A program made the position numbers and the translations under genes. Source: Notamacropus eugenii (lineage: Eukaryota > Chordata > Mammalia > Diprotodontia > Macropodidae). Taken from it: a stretch of 64,000 bases of DNA. Of the stretch, positions 34,060-44,699 are shown one piece after another (position 1 is the stretch's first letter; the number at the start of each line of letters is the position of its first letter). The stretch is taken from NCBI RefSeq assembly GCF_028372415.1, contig NC_092872.1, positions 282,723,206 through 282,787,205 on the forward strand, given 5' to 3'. The notes beneath the pieces were generated by a model. The model was given only the letters and a program-made list of their open reading frames with translations, searched no databases and was not told where the DNA came from.

Positions 34060-34479
34060 TTGGCAATGAAGCTTCCTCTTTCTTACCCTCCCTGACCCTG
34101 AAGTCACCATTTTGCACTCTAATAATGATGGAACATCCACCTTGTGAAGTCAAACAAGGACATATAAATAAGCCCATATGGCAAGAGAGTTGATCAGAAA
34201 CAAATGTAAGAAACAACTAACAAGGTCCAGATGGAACAAAAAAAAATCCCAGATAGCTGGTGAGGTCGCTCCTTAATTCTTCCTAATTATGCACTGCCTG
34301 ACAGATTAACGACTAAGGGGGGGATTCCCAAGCAAATTTCCATCATAATTATGCTTGTTTTTCCTCTATGATATAGAGGAATAGTCTTCAACCAGAAGGT
34401 TAGGACCAACCAGCAGATCTCAAACCTTTATTTCACTGACTTATGGAATTTAGTATCTGGAAGGGATTTAAGAAGCCAT
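34060..34479. other. unassigned intergenic DNA
   Basis: No gene or clear repeat recognised. Confidence 0.3.
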
Positions 34480-34960
34480 TTCATTCAATGGATACTCCAA
34501 AGGAATCCCCACTGAAACACTTCCCACAAATGGTCACCCAGCTTCTGCTTGAAGAACTGTAAGGAAAGAGAACCTGCCACTTCTCAAGATACCCCAAATT
34601 GTTCTTGGACAGATCTAATTATTGGGAAGTTTCTTCTAGTCTAGTGTTGGTAACCACACAAAACAAGTGCTACCCTTCCTCAACATGACAACCCAAAGCA
34701 GCTAATAGGAGCTTTCTCTTCTCCAGGTTAAATATTCCCAGCTCCTTTAATTGATGCTCATAGACACTCTTCACATGACCAGCGTCCTTTTAAACAGTGC
34801 TGCCCAGAACTGACCCCAGACCCCTAGATGTGACTATCCCCTCATTACTCCTGTAGGCTGGATTTCTCATTTTATAGACCCTAGCCACATGACATTGATC
34901 ACTCTTGTTGAATTTGCATCTGCTAAAATGCCCCAGATTTTTTTTCCCAAAGCAAATACT
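34480..34960 (-). mobile_element. CR1/L3 LINE 3' region
   Basis: Antisense words in order: 'ggtcacccagcttctgcttgaag', 'gttcttggacagatctaattattggg', 'ctccaggttaaatattcccagctcc', 'cagtgctgcccagaactgacc', 'gccacatgacattgatcactcttg'. One of the best-preserved CR1 pieces here. Confidence 0.85.
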
Positions 34961-35189
34961 TCCCTATCTTGTACTTTTGATGTTTATTTACTTATTCATT
35001 TATTTTGGTACCCAAGTGGGACTTCGTTGATTACTCTTGACTTTTATCGTATAATTAAAAGTTACTTGGTGGCTCTCCAAGTTGGTTTTTACCACCGTGA
35101 TCCTGATCTGTAGATTTGGTGTGTTCTTATCAGAGAGAACAGCATGGCCACCCCTTAGGCATGTCATTACACCCAGGGTCTCTGGCCTG

Positions 35190-35365
35190 GAATGGCAGAG
35201 TAGATAGATTGCTGAACTTGGGGTTAGAAAGTCCAAGGTTAAAACAGACTCCATGTATGACCATGGGCAAGTCCCCATCTATCAGAGGCTCGATTTCTTC
35301 ACTTGTATAACGAGGAGGTTTGACTAAAAAACATTTAAGGTCACTTTACGATCTAAATCTGATTT
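35190..35365 (+). repeat. MIR SINE
   Basis: 'gctgaacttggggttagaaagtcc', 'gaccatgggcaagtccccatc', then 'aaggtcactttacgatctaaatc'. Confidence 0.75.
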
Positions 35366-35754
35366 TCCCTCCCCTCCTGACAATTGGTCATCTTAAGGCT
35401 TTGGAGAAATTTAAGATATTTCCTTCTGGTCACCATTCCCACCTAAGGGGTACCGTCTCAGATTAATATGGAATATGTGGTCAAGGGACTCTGAGAAGGT
35501 AACCCCACCGATGGAAGAATGGAACACGTGGAATTCTGTTGCCCTTCTCTTCCTTTCATGGGTAATGGAGGAGGGAAGTTTTTAATTGGACAGTGCTTGA
35601 CTTTTCCCATTTTGATTAGAGCCTCTTTGTGACATGTCTCTGGAAGTGCCTGTCAATGAAACACAGATAATGGAAGGAAGGGCAAGGCTGGTGGGAATGG
35701 GGGCACCTTAACTTTGAGAGTTGTAAGATTCTAGCACACCCCTCACATAGTGAA
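35366..35754. other. unassigned intergenic DNA
   Basis: No gene or clear repeat recognised. Confidence 0.3.
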
Positions 35755-36005
35755 GGAATCCAGCTCTATGACATGAGGCTGGACCTACAGCCAGCAAAGC
35801 CTGAGTTCAATTGCATCCTCAGACATTTGTGAGCTGTGTGACCCTGGACCAGTCACTTGACCCCTGTCTTCTTCAGTTTCCTCAAATATAAACTGGGGAT
35901 AATAATATTTACCTCTAGGGGTTGTTGCGTGGACCAAATGAGAAGATATTACTAAAATGCTTCAGCGTAATTCCTGGAACAGAGTAGGTACTTAAATATT
36001 TGTTT
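35755..36005 (+). repeat. full-length MIR/CORE-SINE
   Basis: 'aaagcctgagttcaattgc', 'gctgtgtgaccctggaccagtcacttgacc', 'ctctaggggttgttgcgtgg', 'cctggaacagagtaggtacttaaatatttg'. Confidence 0.9.
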
Positions 36006-36101
36006 CATTCCACATGCTCTGTATGGTATCTCCTAAAGGTAGCATGGAGTAAGAGGCAGAATAGTGTTAGGTACTGATGATCCAAGTGTGTTTTCCCTAT
36101 C

Positions 36102-36117
36102 CCCCCCCCCCCCCCCA
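36102..36117. repeat. poly-C tract
   Basis: About 16 consecutive C residues, a likely length-variable site just before the inverted repeat. Confidence 0.9.
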
Positions 36118-36132
36118 AGCTCCTACCTTACT

Positions 36133-36206
36133 ATGAGACGCATGCACTTAACTGTACCTTTGTCTCTGTGACGCAAAAGAAGTCTGATAGCGGGCATGCG
36201 TCTCAT
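36133..36206. repeat. perfect 13-bp inverted repeat
   Basis: ATGAGACGCATGC (36133-36145) is matched exactly by GCATGCGTCTCAT (36194-36206) across a 48-bp loop. The arms contain CpG, which is unusual in this CpG-poor window. No known element recognised. Confidence 0.9.
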
Positions 36207-36392
36207 GTGATATCAACTAACTTCCTGGATACCACTATCCGTGCAAGACAGATAAAGGCCAGGCCCACTTCCCCAAACTCTCTGCTTTAAATTCAGTCTC
36301 TGTCACTTGCATGGACATGGGCATCCTTGTGGTTCTAGGGGAGGGGCTCAGGGGCAATACTTTTTGGTTTTTTTGCTTGTAGTTACCAACTC

Positions 36393-36395
<3 letters not shown>

Positions 36396-36469
<74 letters not shown>
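36396..36469. repeat. (CT)n microsatellite
   Basis: About 37 CT units. The overlapping RE/LS dipeptide frames are artefacts. Confidence 0.98.
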
Positions 36470-36472
<3 letters not shown>

Positions 36473-36769
36473 ATTTGGGCTTCTATCATCTTTGCATTAT
36501 CTGTCCCATTCTCCACAATCTTTCAAAGAACACTATCTCAGCCTAGTGTGTTCACCAGGGACTGCCTTCCTGAATTCATCAAGACCAGTTGCAGCCCCTC
36601 TTACCATAACCCCTTAATTATCTCAGGTATCGGCTCCCTGTAAGGCATTTTTTGGCCTAGCCTTTCTAGCAAGAAGGTCTTGCTCCTGAGAAGAGAAAAT
36701 GAGAACTGAGTCACTCTACCTTCCATCAGAAGACCGAGAACTGGGGTGAACTTTCGGGGTCACCAAGTC
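36470..36769. other. unassigned intergenic DNA
   Basis: No gene or repeat recognised. Confidence 0.3.
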
Positions 36770-36870
36770 TAATCTTTCATTTTATAAATGAGGAAACTGA
36801 GTCTTGGGAAGGTTAGGTGGGTCCCATGACTGATAAGGGTCTGAGTCAGGATCTGAGCATTGGTTTTTCC
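36770..36870 (-). repeat. MIR SINE fragment
   Basis: Antisense: 'cattttataaatgaggaaactgag' then 'ctgagtcaggatctgagc'. Confidence 0.65.
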
Positions 36871-37540
36871 AAGCTACTCATTATGTTCTACCTCAGTCAA
36901 TCCAAACCCAAAAGCTCACTTTGGCTGGCTTTAGTTTTTCCTTCTGAGCTTCAGTGGATTCTGAGCTTTCCCACTCCTGATACTACGACCTTGCTAGGTT
37001 TTCCCTTCATTCTTTATTAGACGCCCTTGGTCCCATTTTTAAAAGGCTAAATTGATTGGTGTCTCAGCCCGTTCCAGTGTCATTTGGAGACTTAAGAGTT
37101 TCTATGCAGAAAGCAAACCAGTAAATAATGCTGAAAACATCAGACCTTTATTTGGTGTGTTTTAGATCCCTCAAGGGAAGGTCTGAGGAGGGGGAAGTAA
37201 GGACAGCGAAAGACTACTTCCAGATCATAGCATTTGGGAGGCAGCACGCAGTCATAATTCAGCCAGTGGGAGTGGGGGAGGGGCCCAGGCCTTGGTGGAG
37301 ATCATCCTTTGCCTTTCATTATGGACAGAGGAAACGAGATGGATGACCCATGGCTGTGGTCATGACCTATTTCTCCTTCCACCTCAGTGCTGACACATTT
37401 GCTGGATCACACACAACAGGGTCACTCAGAGGTGGAAGGAGGCCAGAGGTGAGATATAGTGTGGTGCAGGGGGAAAGACATGGCGTTTGCAGTCAAAAGA
37501 CCTGGGATAAAGGCCCACTTGCTTTACTTACTTCCTGTGA
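36871..37540. other. unassigned intergenic DNA
   Basis: No gene recognised. Several short frames look like chance. Confidence 0.3.
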
Positions 37541-37790
37541 GGAATCTAGGTGCAGTGCATAAAGCACTGAACTTGGAGTCAGAAGGATGTGAATTCAAAT
37601 CTAGCTCAGATGCTTTCAGCCATGGTACCCTGGACAAATCACTTAACTTTGCTTACCTCAACATCCTCAACTGTAAAATGGAGACAAGTATAATATCTAC
37701 TTCAAAGGGTTGTTGCGTGGGTCAAAAGAGATAATATTTTTTTTAAACAGTATAGTCTCTAGCTCATAGTAGGGGCTCTAAAAATGGTCA
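37541..37790 (+). repeat. marsupial SINE/MIR, full length
   Basis: 'gaatctaggtgcagtgcataaagcactgaac' head, 'ggatgtgaattcaaatctagctcag', 'cctcaactgtaaaatggagac', 'agggttgttgcgtgggtc', 'tctagctcatagtaggggctc'. Confidence 0.9.
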
Positions 37791-37814
37791 TTCCACCTAA
37801 AAATGGTCTCTCCC

Positions 37815-37922
37815 TGTGTGACTTACCCTCACCGGACCTCAGTTTCCTCATCTGTAAAAGGAAGGTTTAACCAGGATGACATTTAAGATGCATTCCAGCT
37901 TTAAATCTCTGATCCTCTGAGG
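37815..37922 (+). repeat. MIR SINE 3' half
   Basis: 'ggacctcagtttcctcatctgtaaaag' then 'catttaagatgcattccagctttaaatctctgatcc'. Confidence 0.85.
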
Positions 37923-37934
37923 TTTAGTTCCCAG

Positions 37935-38120
37935 CATGATGCAGTAGAAACCATAATGATTTTGGGGTGAGATAATGAGTTCTAATCCCAGCTCTGGGCA
38001 CTTTGTACCTGTATAACTTGGACAAGTGACTTGCTCTCCTGGGGCCTTGGGTTCCCCATCAGTAAAATGAAGGGGTTGGATTAGAGGCCTCTCCCATCCT
38101 AAATCAATAACCCTATGATC
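37935..38120 (+). repeat. MIR SINE
   Basis: 'tgagttctaatcccagctctgggcac', 'cttggacaagtgacttgctctcc', 'ccccatcagtaaaatgaaggggttgg'. Confidence 0.85.
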
Positions 38121-38125
38121 AAGAC

Positions 38126-38285
38126 TCATCTTAGGCAGCTGCTAGGCGCTCATCTTATTAGTGCTTGTCTTTGTGTTCACCCTTCGTGGGCTATCATGCT
38201 GCTGCATATAAGAACTCCTGAGCTGAGGAGATCCACCAACCTCAGCCTCCCACGGTGGCCAGGATCTGGGTCCTGTACCACCATG
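38126..38285 (-). pseudogene. 7SL (SRP) RNA pseudogene, 5' domain
   Basis: The minus strand aligns in order with the 5' part of 7SL RNA: GGGAGGCTGAGGTTGGTGGA, TCAGGAGTTCT, a GGGTG...AGCACTAA segment, and GCTGCCTAAG near 38131. A deletion removes the section after GCACTAA. Being partial, diverged and wedged between two SINEs, it is a decayed copy, not a functional SRP RNA gene. A 7SL-derived SINE would be surprising because such SINEs are described only in the primate-rodent-tree-shrew group. Confidence 0.65.
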
Positions 38286-38287
38286 TC

Positions 38288-38515
38288 TAAAGTAGCTAGG
38301 TAGTGCTCTATCGACTGATAGAGCTCTGGGTCCAGAGTCAGGAGATATGCATTCAAATCCAGCTGTGCACACCTTCCATCTGGGTGACCCTGGGCAAATC
38401 ACTTCACCCTGTTTGCCTCAGTTTCCTCACCTGAAAAATGAGAAGGAAATGGCAAACCCTCCAGCATCTCTGCCAAGAAAGTCCTATGGATAGTGTTGTC
38501 ATGCTGTGGAGTCCA
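38288..38515 (+). repeat. marsupial SINE (MAR1-type)
   Basis: AAAGTAGCTAGGTAGTGCTC head, 'gggtgaccctgggcaaatcacttc', 'gaaggaaatggcaaaccctccag', 'tctgccaagaaagtcc'. Confidence 0.9.
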
Positions 38516-38955
38516 TGATCATGGAGAACAAGATGAAGCACCATGTCTGGCCTCCATCATTTCAGAACTAGGGCTGGTCCAATGCTTTGGAGCTACTCAT
38601 CAGTTGGTCTCATTGCACTAAATGGACTGAAATTTCCTCCTTAAGAATCATTCAAGATTTTGAGATTGCACAGATATAAGCAAAACAATAGATAGGAGAG
38701 GGTGACCAGTGCCCCGACCCAAGGCACTGACATCAAGGGGGAGCCCACCCTTCCACTTCCTCCCCCAAGCACTGCTCTGACTCACTCTCACCCTGTCCAG
38801 CTTCTACTCCCCAGATCCTCCAACCCTAATTCCTGGTGTTGTCTCTATCTGCAGACCAACCTCCACAACTGAATTTGCCTTGGATCTGAGAAGTCCTCTT
38901 TATAACTCTAAAATTGGTCCTTTTATTTAGTGGTTAATTATACATCTTGGATGGA
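38516..38955. other. unassigned intergenic DNA
   Basis: No gene or clear repeat recognised. Confidence 0.3.
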
Positions 38956-38960
38956 GCCAT

Positions 38961-39008
38961 CCTCCACCAGAGGACACTGAGTCCACTTCCTCCACCAGAG
39001 GACACTGA
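38961..39008. repeat. 28-bp tandem duplication, two copies
   Basis: CCTCCACCAGAGGACACTGA starts at 38961 and again at 38989, giving two exact 20-bp cores with period 28. Confidence 0.9.
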
Positions 39009-39009
39009 A

Positions 39010-39825
39010 GGAGAGCTTCATGAAGCCTTTATTCCATAGCTGGGAGCCTGAGGCTACTGCCCCTGCATTTATTCCCTGCCCATGTCCTTGTTACCAGGGT
39101 GTGGGCTCTGGCTTAGTCATGGCCAGTGAAATATGCCTCGCACAGTGAAAAAGACTGGACTCTTTTGCTTTTTCAGCTGAAATCAGAATTAAAAGGTTCT
39201 GATGTCAGCGTATAATTAAATGTAGACCAGCCATCCCTCTCTTTGTATTTTTAGACAAAACCCAACATAGGAATTCTGTCTTTGTGCTAGCCACGATGGC
39301 ATTTGGTGGTGGGCGTGCATGTGGTCTATGTGGCAATGAAACAGGCATGGTCACTAATTCCTTTGTGTCCACTGTAATGGCGTTAGTCATGGACAGTGGG
39401 TGTGTCTATGGTGGAGAAGGGGGGGCCCTGATTCCCTGTCACTCAGCCTCTGGGAGCAAATGCCGCTTGGCTCTGACTGGCATCCCTGGGCATGGGCAGC
39501 CTGGGGAGCTCTGTGGGCATCTGTGGAAGCATCTGCTTCATTCAGACTGGAATCAGAGCAGTCAGGTATTCCCAAAGTAGCTGGAATCACAGATGCTGCC
39601 TGTTCTTTTAAAATTATCAGTGCTGTTTAATAAAGTGATTCCACTGGAGCTTACTGCTTTCTTCCCAATCTTAGCTTATTATCCCAAGCTACACAATCAG
39701 CAGTTTGCATACCCAGAGAAGGTGGCCGGCAATGCATGTGGAGGAGGCAGTGGTGGGAGTGGGCTAGGGCAGAGCTCACCTGGGGCATAGCTACAGGGGA
39801 GGGGAGTGCTCCACCATTTGGTTGC
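39010..39825. other. repeat-free stretch, possible conserved element
   Basis: No coding evidence. Bases 39120-39260 (with TCAGCTGAAATCAGAATTAA and GCGTATAATTAAATGTAGAC) are repeat-free and AT-rich with homeobox-like cores. Candidate only. Confidence 0.3.
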
Positions 39826-39990
39826 TTTCTTTTTCAAATTAATTATCCTTCATAGCCAACGCAAAAATGTGTTTTGCTTGACTATACATGTTTGCAAGAG
39901 GTTTTGTTCTTTCTTTCTTAGTTGGGAGGGGAAAAGAGGGAGAGAATGTTGACCTGAAATTAAAATTGAATTAAAAAAAATAAAATAAAT
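39826..39990 (+). mobile_element. LINE 3' end (L1-like tail)
   Basis: 'aaaaatgtgttttgcttgactatacatg', 'gaggttttgttctttctttc', 'ggaaaagagggagagaatg', A-rich end. A recurring marsupial LINE terminus. The same unit is antisense at 44245-44375. Confidence 0.7.
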
Positions 39991-40740
39991 GTATCCTTGC
40001 TAACTAATGAGGTGCTAAGCTCTGTCTCTGAGCTCCTGAATATCTACAGGTCGAAGTGGCCGATTTAAAATCAACATCCGGGTCAAACTCTGGTTATCCA
40101 GCCTTAGTTACAGTTATGACTTGCAAGCCAAGGTATCACCTACATTGTCATTGGTCCTCCTTGAGCAGCAGCAATATGTTATCAGCTCTATCCCCCAAGG
40201 CCAAGTTTGGAATGTAGAACAATGTCTCCTGCTGGGCTCTGAGGGCTTCCTCCCCATATCACTCTTAATAATTTCCTGAAACCAAGTTCAGACCAGTTGA
40301 GAGTGGGCTCACCCTTGCTTGAAGTCTTGTTCCCTGTTGCCTAGATATGGGTCTAAGAAATATCCAAGAGAACAGAGGGAAATCTAGAGAATTTTCATTG
40401 AGGCAGTAGCAAATCTAAGGAGACAGCTGAGGAGAGAATAGAAGACGGCCCCCTCCATCCTCCTCCTTGCCCTGCCATCTTTCTATTGTTTCTGGGGTTG
40501 CTGTCCATGTGCCCCTGCGAGCTGACAGAGAAACCCCAGCCATGAAGGCAAAGATGTATGACCAAGCTCAAGGAGGGAGTTGAGGACACCCAAAGCCATA
40601 TGCCTTACTAGTCACACCATGGTCAGAGGGCTTGTTTGGTTGGCTAGAAACCAGCGACTGAGGCAGAAGCACATCATAGAAACAGAAAGCAGAGTTGATG
40701 CAGGATTCCCTTTGTCCTTTTACTCCCACCTTCTTTTCCT
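39991..40740. other. unassigned intergenic DNA
   Basis: No gene or clear repeat recognised. Confidence 0.3.
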
Positions 40741-40878
40741 GGGATCCAGATGGCTCAGGAAGAGAAAGTAAGGCTGGTGCCCTTGCACAGCCTCCCTCCC
40801 TCCAAACAAAGGCAAGTGCAAGTCATGTCATCATTTCTCTGTCATGTTCTTCTTCAAAAACAAAGGATGAACACAACC
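40741..40878 (+). repeat. WSINE-type SINE tail
   Basis: 'gggatccagatggctcagg', 'ggcaagtgcaagtcatgtcatcatttctctg', 'gttcttcttcaaaaacaaaggatgaac'. 5'-truncated. Confidence 0.9.
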
Positions 40879-40949
40879 TTCTACTCCCTCTAACCTTTTT
40901 CCACCAAATCTTCCTACAAAGTGAATAAATGAAATGTGTCAACTGTGCA

Positions 40950-41025
40950 TGAGGGAGAGACGAAGACAAAAAGGAGCCAGTCCCTGCCTTCAGGGAGCTT
41001 GTACTCTATTGGGGGCAGTAGTTCA
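40950..41025 (-). repeat. L2 3' fragment
   Basis: Antisense: 'agtccctgccttcagggagcttgtactctattggggg'. Confidence 0.75.
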
Positions 41026-41784
41026 GAGTGAGAACCAAGGAAAGAGTTTCATTTTCAGAGTCATAGGACTAGTGAGTGGACATCTCAGGGCACTTGATCG
41101 ACACATCCTTTCGGGAAGTAATGGTAGCATTGATTTTATTGCTGTGCCAAGAACAAGGTAGAAAAGGGGAAAGAGGTCAAAGGGTGATGGTGGTGCTGGT
41201 GGTTAGGAGGCAGAGCTGCATAGATAGGGAGGTGGTATGGAAAGCATGTACTGGGGTTAGCTAGATATAATGAACTAGATCCTTGTCTATTATGACTCAC
41301 CAAACAGAACACTCAGTCCCAGAGTGATGCAGCACAGTTGAGTGGCTTACCTCCCAGGGAGCATTTCTTGTTCTCTGGGGTCAGGGAGAAGGGGAGCATT
41401 AGAAGGGCAGAAGGGAAGATACTTAGGACAGATGGTTATGTGGGATGTGGGATCATGTCTCCTTATCACCGTATGGTATTTTCTCACAAGAAGGAAATTG
41501 GACCAGACCCATAATTGGCTAGAAGGGAACTGAGCTAGTAGCAGATTTGAGTTGCAAGATGGAGTCAGTGTGGTTCCCTTGATTTTGACAATTCCCTCAC
41601 TGGTGCCCAGTGAACTACCCAATTATTACACACATTATATGGTCAATCCTGCATTTCAGTTTGCATTCCAGTTTCTCTGTATCTGTGAACATAAGACACA
41701 ATTCTTCTCTGTCCTTGCCTTTTTCCAAGGTCTCTGACTGAAGGTCATGAGATGATGCACAGAGCATGAGTGAGCATAAACTCA
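41026..41784. other. unassigned intergenic DNA
   Basis: No gene or clear repeat recognised. Confidence 0.3.
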
Positions 41785-41950
41785 GCAAGACAGGACTGTG
41801 CCCAAAACATGAAACTAGAGAGGTGTTTGGTCACTGCTACAAACGGAATTGGGGCAATAGACATTCATAAGCTCAAGGTGGCCGTGGAAGCTTTGGGCTT
41901 TGACACCAAGAAAGTAGAGATCAAGAAAAAGCTCTCATTTATCTATAGGT
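41785..41950 (+). pseudogene. centrin pseudogene fragment (CETN1/2-like)
   Basis: The translation IDIHKLKVAVEALGFDTKK, then VEIKKKLS, mirrors the first EF-hand/helix region of centrin-1/2 (known pattern: [27 protein letters not shown]). Just upstream another frame gives PKHETREVF, matching the QEIREAF helix that precedes EF-hand 1, so the frame shifts once near 41840. Centrins are 4-EF-hand calcium-binding centriole proteins of about 170 residues; only about 50 residues survive. The calcium loop is degraded (DADGTGTID became a non-acidic stretch). The copy ends by a chance-looking TAGGTAAG. Probably a decayed retrocopy; an isolated old exon is less likely. Confidence 0.7.
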
Positions 41951-42617
41951 AAGTTTCTGTTGGGCAATAGCACCCAGGGTTTTGACCATTTTAATTTTCT
42001 CTTTCTCTGCCTGTCAAATACTGGACTTTCATTTACCTTTCAGGCACAGCTGCCACATGTTGGCATTCTCCCCCATTCCCTCTTTGCTCCTTGATGTGGA
42101 TCTGGTACGCTGCATTCTCAGTCTGTTGGTCAGCTTTAACCGTCATCTTCAACTGCCAGAGTGGAAAGCCATTTCCTCTTGCCTCCATCCCAACCAGTGT
42201 GGATATGGGAATGTCTCAACTGCTGACCAATGGGATTTCATCCAACCACTTTTGAACCCCTGGCTCTTTCACAAAGAATATTTTGACATCTGAGTAAGGA
42301 AGCATGTGCTGACTCAGGCTCTGGGAGTGCAGTGCTTCCAGGAAGTTTGGTTGGCAGAAGACGTTGGCTGGGAAAGCCAATTGTTTTTCCATTATCCCAT
42401 TACTAACTGGTGGAAAGGACAAATAACCAAATTAGGAATTTCTCTTTCAAAATGAAGCCACAGAGATGCACAGCACATCAATCCACGTTGCTACAGCTTG
42501 TCTATTTCAAGTTTAGCCAATTGCTTAGCTTCTAACTGTGGTCATTTTAAAATAATGCTGGTGAACCATGGCCTCTGGCTATCTCCACTGGCTTAGGAAG
42601 GATGCAGTCACTTTGTA
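41951..42617. other. unassigned intergenic DNA
   Basis: No gene. The 103-codon plus frame at 41982-42293 resembles nothing known. Confidence 0.3.
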
Positions 42618-42745
42618 TTCAACAAATTAAAAGCGTTTTTTCAGCACTGATTACGTGTTAGGCATTGGGAATAGATACAAAGACAAAAGTGCAAAACATC
42701 TCAAGATGCTGACATCCTACAGACCAGAAACAACAGGTGCACAAC
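42618..42745 (-). repeat. L2 3' end
   Basis: Antisense: 'cagcactgattacgtgttaggcattgggaatagatac' and 'caagatgctgacatcc'. Confidence 0.65.
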
Positions 42746-42854
42746 TCATGAGATGCCAGTTATAGACAAGTTCATTTTGTGAGAGAAAGAGTGATGCTAA
42801 TTAGGGAGCTCAAGAAATTAGAGAGTGGAATTTGATCTGGGCTTCAGGAGAGTT

Positions 42855-43108
42855 GAGTGAGGTGGCACAGTGGATAGAGCATTGGGCTTGGAAACAGGAA
42901 GACTCATCTTCCTGAGTTCAAATCCAGTCACAGACACTTACTAGTTGTATGACCCTGGGCAAGTCACTTGACCCTATTTGTCTCAGTTTCCTCATCTGTA
43001 AAATCAGCTGGAGAAGGAAATGGCAAACCACCCTGGTATTTTTGCCAAGAAAACCCCAAGTGAGGTCATGAAGAGTTGGACTCAACTGAAATGACTCAAG
43101 AAGAAGTG
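42855..43108 (+). repeat. full-length marsupial SINE (MAR1-type)
   Basis: Almost canonical: 'gaggtggcacagtggatagagc', 'gaccctgggcaagtcacttgacc', 'tcagctggagaaggaaatggc', 'tttgccaagaaaacccc', 'tcatgaagagttggactcaac'. Confidence 0.97.
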
Positions 43109-43224
43109 TCAGTCAGAATGGGGAATATTCCAGACAGCTTGTAGAAAACCATGGAGGCAAGAGGCGGGCTCCTGAGTCCTGGAAGCAGCCAGTTGCTTGG
43201 AAGTCTGGGTACTCTTTCTTCCAG

Positions 43225-43405
43225 ATTCACAGCATCAGAGGCTTAGAATTGGAAGGGACCTTAAAGAATGTTTTAGTCCAGTCTCTCCATTTTATAGGTG
43301 AGAAGACTGAGGCTTAGAGCAGTTAAAGGTGCCTAACATCATAGAAATAGCATAAAGCAGACTTAAGCCCTCTGACTCTAAACCCAGTAGGCTGCTTTCT
43401 AATAA
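43225..43405 (-). repeat. MIR-type SINE
   Basis: Antisense: 'agaattggaagggacctta..', 'ccattttataggtgagaagactgagg', 'ctgactctaaacccagtaggctgc'. Confidence 0.85.
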
Positions 43406-43439
43406 GCAAAGGCTTACTTTGAGATTCTGGAGTCAAGAC

Positions 43440-43545
43440 TTATGGTGATCTGTGACTTTGCCTGAGCCTCAGTTTCCTTATCTGTAAAATGAGGTAGCTG
43501 GACTAGCATCTCTCTAAGGCTCCCTCAAGCTCTATCGTTATAATT
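43440..43545 (+). repeat. MIR SINE 3' half
   Basis: 'cctgagcctcagtttccttatctgtaaaatgagg', 'gctggactagcatctctctaagg'. Confidence 0.85.
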
Positions 43546-43547
43546 TT

Positions 43548-43725
43548 ATGATAGCACTGGAAAGGCAAGAAAGGTCATCTGGTCCAACTCCTTCATTTAA
43601 CAGATGAAGCATCTGAGACTGGAAGAATGACTTACCCAAGGTCACACAGCTAAGCTAGCAAGTTAGGAAGTCTGAACTCAAATCCAGATCCTTTTATTCC
43701 AGATCCAATTGTTCTTTATGCTAGG
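43548..43725 (-). repeat. MIR-type SINE
   Basis: Antisense: 'ggtcatctggtccaactcc', 'cttacccaaggtcacacagc', 'gaactcaaatccagatccttttattcc'. Confidence 0.85.
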
Positions 43726-44244
43726 CACAAACAGGTATAATTTGAAAATACTTCTCACTTTCAACATTTGATTAAGATGAATAGAAAATTGAGCCTAAAT
43801 TCAGATAATTCTCAAAGTCTTTTCTACAATTAAAGTCTGGAGAGAAGGATCCTGATCAACAAGAACTTAGCTCCTTAGAAGGAGAAGAGCCTCTCAGAAG
43901 ATTGGGTCAGGTAGATCATCTCAGACTTTCCCATAGCTTTGAGTTCAAAATGGAGCCTGATCACCATGAGAGCCATGAGATGGATACCAGACATAAGCTG
44001 ACATCTACTCCTTAGCTTTACAAACATAAAACCAAAAAGGCAACCAACCTTCCCATGGGGTTCTGAGAGAACAGGGCTGCAGAGAAGAGTCCTCAAACCA
44101 ACCTTCCATGCTGCTCACCTTTTTGACCCCTCTTGTCTCAGGCATCTCAGCTAATAACTGTCCTTGAAACACTTCACTAGAATGTTTTTCTCAAGTTGAC
44201 TTGTATTTATCCTGAGATTTATGCCACCTCCATTCTTTTTTTAG
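43726..44244. other. unassigned intergenic DNA
   Basis: No gene or clear repeat recognised. Confidence 0.3.
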
Positions 44245-44375
44245 ATGGATTTTTTTTTCAATGAACAAAAACCTATTTTCTCTTCACTCACCATCTCTTG
44301 CCCATTGGGGAAAAAGAAAAACAAAACCCTTGTAATAAATATACATAGTTAAGTATTCCCACACTGAAGGCTCAC
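44245..44375 (-). mobile_element. LINE 3' end (L1-like tail)
   Basis: Antisense of the 39826 unit: 'gaaaaacaaaacccttgtaataaatatacatagttaag', preceded by a T-run where the A-tail would be. Confidence 0.65.
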
Positions 44376-44699
44376 CCTAATTCACAGAAACTTGTTGTGT
44401 TAGTAAAGAAAGTGGTCAGGCCATAGATAGATCTGTACATTTTTTACTAAGCTCGAGGGGGAGTCTTGATGTTTCCAAGAGAAAAGACAGAGAGCAGGAG
44501 CCCCTCTCCAAGAACAGCTTTCACTCTTCCTCTCGTGGGACACCCCCTGTCTGCTCAGGCTCCACACTTGAAACTTGGTCTTTGCTTTCTAATAGAGGAC
44601 AGGAACATTTTGGGTTTTGTCTCCAGCACCTCCTCTAGCACACCTGGCACTAACGAATACTGAGCTGAACTAAAGGGAAGACTCCCCTCCCCGCTGTCA
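44376..44699. other. unassigned intergenic DNA
   Basis: No gene. The 65-codon frame at 44466 is probably chance. Confidence 0.3.

Noticed and set aside
36235-36546. RERERE / LSLSLS frames
   Set aside because: Produced by the (CT)n microsatellite.
41940-41955. TATAGGTAAGT at the end of the centrin match, a good-looking splice donor
   Set aside because: The upstream match already changes frame once, and no partner exon is visible, so a functional exon is unlikely.
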